A stretch of DNA of 15,811 bases, taken from the NCBI GenBank assembly GCA_905208455.1, contig CAJLPK010000035.1, positions 1 through 15,811 on the forward strand. Reading direction: 5' to 3'. The notes below the pieces were generated by a model, which was not told the DNA's origin, made no database searches, and saw only the letters and a list, made by a program, of their open reading frames with translations. A program made the translations under genes and the position numbers. Of this stretch, positions 7,822 through 14,174 are shown in pieces; the first letter of the stretch is position 1; every line of letters begins with the position of its first letter. Origin of the DNA: an uncultured Bacillota bacterium (GTDB taxonomy: Bacteria > Bacillota > Clostridia > Christensenellales > QAND01).

Positions 7822-8173
7822 GGGGGCGTAACGGTTTCGACGGGGACACGTGACGCCGGGTAAGCGAGCCGCAGACGCCGGAGCTGCGATAAAAGCCGGC
7901 AAAAAAAATAAACGCGAACAAAAACGAAGTCGCACTCGCAGCGTAACGCTGCGACGTTTCGCCCATCTTGCCCACCGGGTGGGGTCGAAACGCCATTAGG
8001 TGGGGCCCTGTTAGGGGGAAAGCTTTGACCTTCTAACAGCAAATATGAAGCTACCAAACCCAGGACCCTTTGGGCAGGGGCCTGGGTAAGGGAATGGAAA
8101 ATGCCCAATGCGCTCGGAGAAAGCCTGGTGGGACGGTTTTCGGACAGGGGTTCGACTCCCCTCGCCTCCACCA
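7822..8173 (+). ncRNA. ssrA: Transfer-messenger RNA (tmRNA)
   Basis: The RNA that, charged with alanine and bound by SmpB, rescues stalled ribosomes and tags the product for proteolysis. The 5' end GGGGGCG (7822-7828) pairs with CGCCTCC (8163-8169; one wobble) to form the tRNA-like acceptor stem, followed by discriminator A and an encoded CCA (8171-8173). GTAACGGTTTCGACGGGGAC (7828-7847) is the conserved 5' domain and GGGGTTCGACTCCCC the T arm. One-piece form, about 352 nt. The reading frame starts with GCA at 7899. The tail end lies immediately before a terminator, and an AT-rich defence cassette begins downstream, so this gene may have acted as an integration site. Confidence 0.96.
7899..7946 (+). 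other. tmRNA tag-peptide reading frame
   Basis: Resume codon GCA (7899) followed by codons giving AKKINANKNEVALAA and a TAA stop (7944-7946). The -ALAA end is the usual ClpXP degradation signal. The stop codon sits in the loop of a perfect 7-bp hairpin (CGCAGCG 7937-7943 with CGCTGCG 7947-7953), the usual tag-stop helix. The exact resume codon is inferred from the frame and codon preference, so the first residue is the least certain. Confidence 0.85.
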
Positions 8174-8174
8174 T

Positions 8175-8205
8175 AAAACCGCCGATCTTTCGGCGGTTTT
8201 TGATT
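8175..8205 (+). terminator. Intrinsic terminator after ssrA
   Basis: A perfect 11-bp stem (8175-8185 with 8190-8200), 4-nt loop and T-rich tail, beginning two nt after the tmRNA CCA end. It closes the rnr-smpB-ssrA block and marks the end of backbone-like sequence; AT-rich sequence begins after it. Confidence 0.92.
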
Positions 8206-8238
8206 TTTATGACATCAATTATGGATTTTCTTCAAAAT

Positions 8239-8248
8239 ATGATATCAT
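8239..8248. repeat. Palindrome ATGATATCAT upstream of the regulator gene (possible operator)
   Basis: A perfect 10-bp palindrome upstream of the regulator promoter; the half-site ATGATAT recurs at 8299-8305, inside the spacer of that promoter. This layout would suit autoregulation by a dimeric Cro/CI-type protein. It is a suggestion from pattern only, in AT-rich DNA where short palindromes arise by chance. Confidence 0.35.
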
Positions 8249-8284
8249 CTTAAGTTTGTTTGTTATATCTAACTTTTATTTGTT

Positions 8285-8313
8285 TTGTAAGACATTTTAT
8301 GATATGCTATACT
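8285..8313 (+). promoter_or_regulatory. Promoter of the XRE regulator gene
   Basis: -35-like TTGTAA (8285-8290), 17-nt spacer and -10 TATACT (8308-8313) preceded by TGC, so an extended -10. It lies 38 nt before the regulator ATG. Confidence 0.6.
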
Positions 8314-8351
8314 CTAAACGGCGCATATGGATTTTTGCGAGGAATCAGAAA

Positions 8352-8555
8352 ATGAAGGTTAGTTATAAAAAACTTTGGAAGCTGCTTATCGATCGAGACC
8401 TAAAGAAAAAGGATCTTGAAAAGATGGCTGGCGTGAGTCATTACACAATGAACAGGCTCACGCATGGTGAGAATGTTACTACGGATACTGTTGGACGTAT
8501 TTGTAGGGCTTTGGATGTTACGATGGATGAGATCATGGAGTTTTCAGATGAATAA
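8352..8555 (+). CDS. Small Cro/CI-type (XRE) transcriptional regulator
   Basis: A 67-residue protein that is almost entirely one helix-turn-helix domain. The DNA-binding pair is about residues 20-38 (KDLEKMAGVSHYTMNRLT), followed by the typical VTTDTVGRICRALDVTMDEIME, which packs the C-terminal helices. Such proteins bind operators as dimers. The ATG at 8352 is preferred because GAGG (8339-8342) is well placed; an in-frame reading extends upstream to 8070 but that part is tmRNA sequence. It precedes the restriction-modification gene by 66 nt in the same direction, so it is probably its controller, in the way C proteins delay nuclease production until the methylase has acted; this role is inferred from position. 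Codons are A/T-rich like the next gene and unlike smpB upstream, suggesting that the two came together. Confidence 0.85.
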   Translation: MKVSYKKLWKLLIDRDLKKKDLEKMAGVSHYTMNRLTHGENVTTDTVGRICRALDVTMDEIMEFSDE

Positions 8556-8621
8556 TTTTTTCAGATCGAATTTGTTATATACTAAATTCATGACGAGCAT
8601 GGACGGAGGAAGCAGATAGAG

Positions 8622-11600
8622 ATGATTACGGCAGCCAATCTTAAGTCCGTATTAACAACGATGGGGTTTACTGAAAATCATGGGATTTTTGAGAAAAAAT
8701 TTTCCTCGCTATCGTGTTCAATGCGGGTCGATTTTGATAGGAAGAAATTGATATATCCTACAAATATCAAGGGGCGGGAAAGAAACGATGGCTTCGATGC
8801 GCCGGAGAATTTTGTCGTTTTTGAATGCGTGTATCGATTGCTGAGCAAGGGATACCGCCCCGAGCACATCGAGCTGGAAAAGGAATGGCATCTTGGCCAT
8901 CATGCTAAAAGCGGACGCGCAGACATCTGTGTTACAGACCCGAAAGGCGCAATGCTTTTTATCATAGAATGCAAGACATGGGGACGAGAATTTGAAAAGG
9001 CGCTTAGCGATACGAAAAACGATGGCGCACAGCTATTCTCATATTGGCAACAGGAGCAGTCATGCAAATGGCTTGTTTTATATGCGTCAGATTATAAGAA
9101 CGGCTCTATTGCATACAAGGCTCCGACGATTGATTGTTCGGATGACGCAAATATTATTCTTCTCGCAAAGAAGGATAAATCCATCAAACTGTACCGCGAT
9201 GCCCACACTGCACCGGAAAAATATCAAGCGTGGAAAGAAACCTATTCCAACAAAATACACGACGACCTTATATTCTCAGAGGATTCCGTTGCTTATAAAA
9301 TCGGCGTCAAGCCGCTTTGCAAAAAGAATCTGCGTGATTTTACACCGGAGGATAAAATCGTCAACAGATTTGAGGAGATTCTGCGTCATAACAACGTTAG
9401 CGACAAGGAAAACGCTTTTAACCGTTTGATAGCCCTGTTCATATGTAAGCTTGTGGATGAAAGCACGAAGGGCGAGGAGGACGAGGTTGAATTTCAGTAT
9501 AAACAAGGGACAGATACCTATGAATCCTTGCAGGATCGTCTTCAGCGCCTGCATCGGGACGGCATGGAGAAATTTATGCGCGAGGAGATCTACTATGTGC
9601 CGGCCGATTACCCGGAGTGGTTGTTTTCGACGTATACAGGGTCAAGAAGGGAAAAAGCGATAGAGGATTTACAGAATACGATTCGTATTTTGAAGTTCTA
9701 TTCCAACAATGATTTTGCATTCAGAGATGTCCATAATGAGGAATTGTTCTATAAGAACGGAAAAATACTTGTTGAAATGGTTCAGCTCTTTGAAAAATAC
9801 AGAATCGTTTACCCATCAAAACACCAGTTTCTTGGCGATCTGTTTGAACAATTGCTAAACAAAGGCTTTAAGCAGAATGAAGGGCAGTTCTTTACACCGA
9901 TGCCCATCGCTCGTTTTATCTGGGACAGCCTGCCCATTGACCGTATGGTGAAATCCGAAAGGGGCATTGTTTATCCCAAAGTGATAGATTATGCCTGCGG
10001 TGCGGGACACTTTTTGACCGAGGCGATTGAAGCAATCAATTACTTTGTACGGTCAGATGGCGATAACGCATGGGCGAGAGATCACATCTTTGGGATCGAA
10101 AAGGATTACCGTCTTGCCCGTGTTGCAAAGGTGTCGCTGTTTATGAACGGGGCAGGGGAAGGCAATATCATCTTTGGCGACGGGCTTGAAAACGCACCGG
10201 ATAAAGGCGTTGAGAATGGCTCGTTTGATATTCTTGTTGCGAATCCTCCCTATTCCGTCAAAGACTTCAAGCAGCATTTGCAGCTGAAGAATAACACTTT
10301 TACGCTCCTTGACCGCATTGGATTGAACGGCGGCGAGATAGAAACATTGTTCGTAGAGCGTATTGGGCAGCTGCTGAAGCCGAAGGGCATTGCTGCAGTC
10401 ATCCTGCCCAGTTCCATTCTTTCAAACGACAGCGCAAGCTATACCGGGGCGCGCGAACAACTGCTTCAGAATTTTTATATTCGAGCGATTGTTTCCCTTG
10501 GCTCTAAGACATTTGGCGCCACAGGGACAAATACCGTCGTCCTGTTTCTTGAAAAGTTCAATGAGCCGCCAAAACAGATGGATCTGTCCTCTGATTCTGT
10601 GGATGCTATTTTCAGCGGTGCTGAGCTTACAGAATGGAAGGATAAAGAAATTCTTGAAGCATACATAGCGCAGATTGAGGTTGACGAGGATACATACGGC
10701 TCGTTCCTGCATAAGCGTTATTCTTTGGATAAACTGAGGGAGATAGATTATTTCAAGATGTATGTGGGAGCGTTTGCGTATTCCGCAGACGCAAAAAAAC
10801 TGTTGAGAACGAAGGCATATAAAAACAAGAGCGAGGATGAGCAGGCTGCCGCGTATCTTGAGAAATTCTATGAGTATGCGCTTGCCATCGAGAAGGAAAA
10901 GCTGTTTTACTTCTCCTTGGTATATCGGCAGACAACAACCATGATTACGGCTCCGGCGGACAATAAGGCTCAGAAGGATTTTCTCGGTTATGACTGGTCT
11001 AACCGCAAGGGCAACGAAGGGATCCAAATCATTATGCCCGGCGGGAAGATGTACGATGATGCCGACCGATCAGCAGAGGGTACGCTTGCCAGTGCAATCA
11101 AGCAATCCTTCAACGGAACAATACCATCTTTTTCCGATGGGCAGCAAGCATACGCTTCGGTTGTCAGCACAAAGGATATGCTGGATTTCTCACGTGTAGG
11201 CTTCAATAAAGCTTTACGGCTGAATGTGAAAAAAGCAGTTGAGATAAGCAGCAAGTATACTATGAAGGGCTTGTTTGATGTTGCAACGCTCTTTAGAGGC
11301 GTAACGTATGACAAATCGGACCAAAGATTGACGGAGACTTCAAACGTTGTCCTTACTGCGGACAATATCACCCTGGATGGACGGTTTGAAGTAACCAAAC
11401 GGATTTTTATTGATGAAAGCAAATCTTTTTCCGATGAGTGCCGTCTAAAAGCGGATGATATATTTATCTGCATGTCCAGCGGCAGTAAAAAGCATGTGGG
11501 GAAAGTAGCATACATTCCCTCGGATACGAACTACTATGCGGGCGGTTTTATGGGCATTCTCCGCACATCCTCGGCCGATTGCATACCGAAGTATTTATAC

Positions 11601-12362
11601 TATGTTTTGAACGCTCCAATCGTGAAAAATATACTTTCAGGGGAAAGCGATGGATCAAACATAAAAAATCTTTCTAACAGAATCGGGACAATCAAAATTC
11701 CAATGCCGCCTTTAGATGTGCAACAACAAGTCATCGATGGATGCGCCGAGATAGACGCTGAGTACGAAACTACGCGAATGTCCATCGAAGCCTATAAACA
11801 GAAAATGGAAGACCTATTTGCTAAGCTAGACGGGCAGACTAACAGGGGCAGACTGAGCCTTGCTGATTCCAGTAGGTTTGATGTATCAATTGGAAAGCGT
11901 GTTCTGAATAAGCAATTGGTGCCCGAGGGCGCGATTCCGGTTTACAGCGCAAATGTAACCGAGCCTTTCGGATATATTGACGACCTGCTTATTTCCGATT
12001 TTTCTATCCCTTCCGTTCTGTGGGGGATTGACGGTGACTGGATGACAAATTATATCCCAGCGAATTCAGAGTTTTACCCCACCGACCACTGCGGTGTGCT
12101 GCGTTGCAAAACGGATGAGGTACACCCTCGTTATCTTGTTCATATTCTTGAAAAGGAAGGACAGAAGATAGGATTTTCACGCTCCTACCGTGCTTCCATA
12201 GACAGAGTCCGGGGCATATCATTCACTGTTCCGGATATTGATGCACAAAACGAGGCAATGCGCAAAGTGATGGAGTTTGAAAGCAAGATTAGAATCGAAG
12301 AGCAGAAGCTGAAATTCATTGCATCTAAATTAGAGGATACGATAAAAAGCTTATTGAACTAA
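8622..12362 (+). CDS. Single-chain restriction-modification enzyme (nuclease-methylase-specificity fusion, Type IIB/IIG-like)
   Basis: Predicted to both cut and N6-adenine-methylate a bipartite DNA target. Domains in the 1246 residues: N-terminal PD-(D/E)xK-type nuclease (about 60-170) with D101 in GRADIC and E116-x-K118 in IIECK; an HsdM-type methyltransferase (about 245-870) with GQFFTP (421-426), the S-adenosylmethionine motif DYACGAGHF (456-464) and the catalytic NPPY (541-544); then two HsdS-like target-recognition domains (about 881-1030 and 1077-1210), each followed by a long helical spacer. There is no helicase motor, which argues against Type I and for the R-M-S fusion layout known from AloI, CjeI and HaeIV, whose length (about 1250) is close. 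GGAGGAAG at about 8604-8611 precedes the ATG by about 10 nt. No separate hsdR, hsdM or hsdS is present. The gene is AT-rich compared with both flanks. The reading frame is intact, so the enzyme may be active; recognition site cannot be predicted. Confidence 0.88.
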   Translation: MITAANLKSVLTTMGFTENHGIFEKKFSSLSCSMRVDFDRKKLIYPTNIKGRERNDGFDAPENFVVFECVYRLLSKGYRPEHIELEKEWHLGHHAKSGRADICVTDPKGAMLFIIECKTWGREFEKALSDTKNDGAQLFSYWQQEQSCKWLVLYASDYKNGSIAYKAPTIDCSDDANIILLAKKDKSIKLYRDAHTAPEKYQAWKETYSNKIHDDLIFSEDSVAYKIGVKPLCKKNLRDFTPEDKIVNRFEEILRHNNVSDKENAFNRLIALFICKLVDESTKGEEDEVEFQYKQGTDTYESLQDRLQRLHRDGMEKFMREEIYYVPADYPEWLFSTYTGSRREKAIEDLQNTIRILKFYSNNDFAFRDVHNEELFYKNGKILVEMVQLFEKYRIVYPSKHQFLGDLFEQLLNKGFKQNEGQFFTPMPIARFIWDSLPIDRMVKSERGIVYPKVIDYACGAGHFLTEAIEAINYFVRSDGDNAWARDHIFGIEKDYRLARVAKVSLFMNGAGEGNIIFGDGLENAPDKGVENGSFDILVANPPYSVKDFKQHLQLKNNTFTLLDRIGLNGGEIETLFVERIGQLLKPKGIAAVILPSSILSNDSASYTGAREQLLQNFYIRAIVSLGSKTFGATGTNTVVLFLEKFNEPPKQMDLSSDSVDAIFSGAELTEWKDKEILEAYIAQIEVDEDTYGSFLHKRYSLDKLREIDYFKMYVGAFAYSADAKKLLRTKAYKNKSEDEQAAAYLEKFYEYALAIEKEKLFYFSLVYRQTTTMITAPADNKAQKDFLGYDWSNRKGNEGIQIIMPGGKMYDDADRSAEGTLASAIKQSFNGTIPSFSDGQQAYASVVSTKDMLDFSRVGFNKALRLNVKKAVEISSKYTMKGLFDVATLFRGVTYDKSDQRLTETSNVVLTADNITLDGRFEVTKRIFIDESKSFSDECRLKADDIFICMSSGSKKHVGKVAYIPSDTNYYAGGFMGILRTSSADCIPKYLYYVLNAPIVKNILSGESDGSNIKNLSNRIGTIKIPMPPLDVQQQVIDGCAEIDAEYETTRMSIEAYKQKMEDLFAKLDGQTNRGRLSLADSSRFDVSIGKRVLNKQLVPEGAIPVYSANVTEPFGYIDDLLISDFSIPSVLWGIDGDWMTNYIPANSEFYPTDHCGVLRCKTDEVHPRYLVHILEKEGQKIGFSRSYRASIDRVRGISFTVPDIDAQNEAMRKVMEFESKIRIEEQKLKFIASKLEDTIKSLLN

Positions 12363-12496
12363 TTCGGTGATGGATGGATGGATCTGTTGGCTTCTTGGCA
12401 GTGGCAGTATGCAGCCTTCTTCGATATTGCACAGCTGCTGTATCATGTTTCGAGCTATCCCATAGTCCCGCCAGATGCAGTGGCGGCAGCAAATAT

Positions 12497-12530
12497 CGCA
12501 GCCTGCATTCGTGGGCTGCGGTGTTTTTTT
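12497..12530 (+). terminator. Intrinsic terminator downstream of the R-M gene
   Basis: A 10-bp stem (12497-12506 with 12511-12520, two wobble pairs), 4-nt loop, then GTG and seven T. It lies 135 nt after the R-M stop codon, with no other gene between, so it probably ends that transcript. Confidence 0.75.
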
Positions 12531-12639
12531 ATGTCTGAAAGCAAATATCTATAATCGCTGATGATACTGCCATATCGCTGCAGGCTGCATGCGCTTGCGA
12601 CTTTTTCGATTTTCATATGATTCTATGGGGTACACAGAA

Positions 12640-12668
12640 TTGACAGAAATATACAGCAATACTATGAT
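12640..12668 (+). promoter_or_regulatory. Near-consensus sigma-A promoter of the racemase gene
   Basis: -35 TTGACA (12640-12645, perfect), spacer of exactly 17 nt, and -10 TATGAT (12663-12668, five of six). It lies 32 nt upstream of the ATG at 12701, so the gene is probably strongly and independently transcribed. Confidence 0.85.
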
Positions 12669-12700
12669 GAAGAAAAAGCGCGGTATGGAGGGAATCGGGA

Positions 12701-13807
12701 ATGCGTATTGATGCGTTGGATGTATATTATGTGGCCCATCCGCTGATCGAGCCATGGACGACAGCCTATGGTTCAGATCCTGTGATTTATGCGGTGATGG
12801 TGAAGCTGACAAGCGGCGGGGAAACCTCTTGGAGCGAATCCTGCCCTTTTTTCGCGCCTGCCTATTCGCCGGAATGCGCGTATGGCGCTTACTATGTTGC
12901 GAGCGAGTTTTTGGCGCCGCTGGTGCTGGGCAGGTCCTTTGACTCGGCAGAGGAGATCAACCAGGCGATGGCGTGTGTAAAGGGCAATCCGTTTGCGCAT
13001 GCAGCGATTGAGATTGCGTGGTGGACCATGCAGTCCAAGCTGAAGAAAACGCCGCTGCATACGCTGTTGGGCGGCAGCGATGACGAGATAGACACCGGCG
13101 CGGATTTTGGGCGCCAGCCAACCCTGGACCGTCTGATGGAGCGCATCGATGGAGCGATCCGCGAAGGCTATCAGCGCATCAAGCTCAAGGCAATGCCGGG
13201 ATGGGATCTGGAGATGCTGCAAGCGGTGCGCAGTACATTCCCGAGGTTCACGTTTCATATTGACTGCAACGCAGGGTATACACTGGACGATTTGCCGATG
13301 TTTGAAAAAATCGATAAGCTGGGCTTGGCGATGATCGAGCAGCCGCTGTTCCATGCCGATGTCATCGACCATGCAAAGCTGCAGCGCCGGCTGGAAACAC
13401 CGATATGCTTGGATGAAAGCATTTCCTCCGTATACATGGCGGAAAAGGCGATAGAGCTGGGCGCCTGCAAGGTCATCAATATAAAGCCGGGGCGCTGCGG
13501 CGGGCTGTACAATGCCCAGCGCATCAACCAACTGGCGCAGCAGGCAGGCATCGGCTGCTGGATTGGCGGGATGCTGGAAAGCGCGGTGGGCGCGGGCATC
13601 TGCGTAGAGCTGGCCGCGATGAGCAATATGGTATACCCCAGCGACCTGTTTCCCTCCAGCCGGTTTTACACAGAGGAGATCTCGCAAAACGAGGTCGTGT
13701 TTTCCAGCCCGGCCAAGATGCGGCCGTCTATGGCGTATGGCAACGCCTATGTGCCGGAGGAAGCAAAGCTGAAACAGCGCACCTTGGCGCATAAGCACTG
13801 CGAATAA
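12701..13807 (+). CDS. Enolase-superfamily racemase (N-succinylamino acid racemase / o-succinylbenzoate synthase type)
   Basis: A 368-residue muconate-lactonizing-enzyme subgroup protein. The capping domain (1-125) is followed by a TIM-barrel with the full catalytic set: K161 and K163 in KLKAMPGWD, metal ligands D188 (IDCN), E213 (IEQP) and D238 (LDES), and K262 (INIKPGR). These match, within one residue, the numbering of the Amycolatopsis/Bacillus-type N-succinylamino acid racemases. Members of this family catalyse either racemisation of N-acyl amino acids or the menaquinone step making o-succinylbenzoate; some do both. No men genes are nearby, and the gene stands alone with its own promoter and terminator, so racemase (or another epimerase) activity is the likelier role. 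GGAGGG (12687-12692) precedes the ATG by 8 nt. Codon use is GC-rich like the backbone, so it sits as a native gene between two AT-rich blocks. Confidence 0.87.
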   Translation: MRIDALDVYYVAHPLIEPWTTAYGSDPVIYAVMVKLTSGGETSWSESCPFFAPAYSPECAYGAYYVASEFLAPLVLGRSFDSAEEINQAMACVKGNPFAHAAIEIAWWTMQSKLKKTPLHTLLGGSDDEIDTGADFGRQPTLDRLMERIDGAIREGYQRIKLKAMPGWDLEMLQAVRSTFPRFTFHIDCNAGYTLDDLPMFEKIDKLGLAMIEQPLFHADVIDHAKLQRRLETPICLDESISSVYMAEKAIELGACKVINIKPGRCGGLYNAQRINQLAQQAGIGCWIGGMLESAVGAGICVELAAMSNMVYPSDLFPSSRFYTEEISQNEVVFSSPAKMRPSMAYGNAYVPEEAKLKQRTLAHKHCE

Positions 13808-13815
13808 AGCATAGG

Positions 13816-13843
13816 CGCAGCACGGCTGAGCGGCTGCGTTTTT
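13816..13843 (+). terminator. Intrinsic terminator after the racemase gene
   Basis: CGCAGC (13816-13821) pairs with GCTGCG (13833-13838) around an 11-nt loop, followed by five T, nine nt after the stop codon. Confidence 0.75.
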
Positions 13844-14174
13844 ATCCAAGACAGCGTACTTTAGATTTCAGTGCAGGATATTCGGCAAAAACCGTCAAAA
13901 ATGAAGGATAAATTTGTTTTATGTTGTAATTCCTAAAAAGAGCTGGAAAGTATGGACATGCCTAGATATATATGGTAATTATTATCTGTATACTGGATGG
14001 TATATGGGATTTATGCTGCTGGACAGCAGACAAAAAAAGAGGTTGCCTGGATAGGCTCTGGAAAATATGCAGAGGATACGTATATCGGGATTCTTGTATT
14101 TTTTTAGGGCCAATATTAACTATTGGCCCTTTTTGTATCCGGAGGTTATAGGCTGCAAGAAAGGAAGTATTTTT
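13844..14174 (+). other. AT-rich leader/intergenic region before the AIPR-like gene
   Basis: About 330 nt without a supported gene. It contains short hairpins TATAC-GTATA (13989-14004) and CTGCT-AGCAG (14016-14029), a near-repeat CTGGAAA(G/A)TATG at 13943 and 14058, and an intrinsic terminator (14106-14134). No riboswitch, T-box or tandem antitoxin-RNA repeat is recognised, and no good -35/-10 pair was found. A 59-codon frame across the region is unusually Cys/Trp-rich, passes through the terminator, and is dismissed. Confidence 0.5.
14106..14134 (+). terminator. Intrinsic terminator in the leader of the AIPR-like gene
   Basis: A perfect 10-bp stem (14106-14115 with 14121-14130), 5-nt loop and TTTTT. 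It ends 40 nt before the ATG of the AIPR-like gene, after the ribosome binding site region begins, with no complete gene upstream that still needs a terminator. It may be a leader attenuator, the end of a small RNA, or the terminator of a lost gene. Confidence 0.85.

Larger units (their letters stand above)
12363..12700 (+). other. Intergenic stretch between the R-M gene and the racemase gene
   Basis: Holds a terminator (12497-12530) and the promoter of the next gene (12640-12668). A 58-codon reading frame (12378-12554) begins MDLLASWQWQYAAFFDIAQLL but runs through the terminator stem, has no ribosome binding site (the upstream sequence is TGGATGGATGG) and resembles nothing known, so it is not called as a gene. 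It could be decayed coding sequence from an insertion boundary. Nothing else is recognised, and no copy of the ssrA 3' end is present. Confidence 0.6.

Noticed and set aside
8070..8351. In-frame upstream extension of the XRE regulator
   Set aside because: The extension begins inside the tmRNA 3' region and crosses its terminator; the ATG at 8352 has a proper ribosome binding site and starts the recognisable domain.
8622..12362. Classical Type I restriction system
   Set aside because: All functions are on one chain and there is no HsdR helicase; the size and order match Type IIB/IIG fusions instead.
8205..12625. Direct repeats bounding the R-M cassette (GATTTTTATGACATCAATT-like stretches near 8202 and 12607)
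   Set aside because: The two stretches align only loosely with gaps and are AT-rich; not better than chance by eye.
8202..12700. CRISPR array or integrase-borne element in the AT-rich region
   Set aside because: No regularly spaced repeats and no recombinase reading frame; no duplicate of the ssrA 3' end within the window.
12773..13849. Long minus-strand reading frame opposite the racemase gene
   Set aside because: It is a GC-driven shadow of a gene with complete catalytic motifs on the plus strand; Gln/Arg/His/Ala-rich with no family features.
13844..14134. Type III toxin-antitoxin (ToxIN-like) RNA repeats upstream of the AIPR-like gene
   Set aside because: Terminator upstream of the gene is suggestive, but no tandem repeats are present and the protein is far larger than ToxN-type toxins and lacks their features.
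13972..14153. 59-codon Cys/Trp-rich frame (starting MVIIICILDG) in the AIPR leader
   Set aside because: No ribosome binding site, odd composition, and it runs through the terminator hairpin.
14067..14174. In-frame upstream extension of the AIPR-like gene
   Set aside because: It reads through the intrinsic terminator at 14106-14134, and the added residues lack homology features; AAAGGAAG supports the ATG at 14175.
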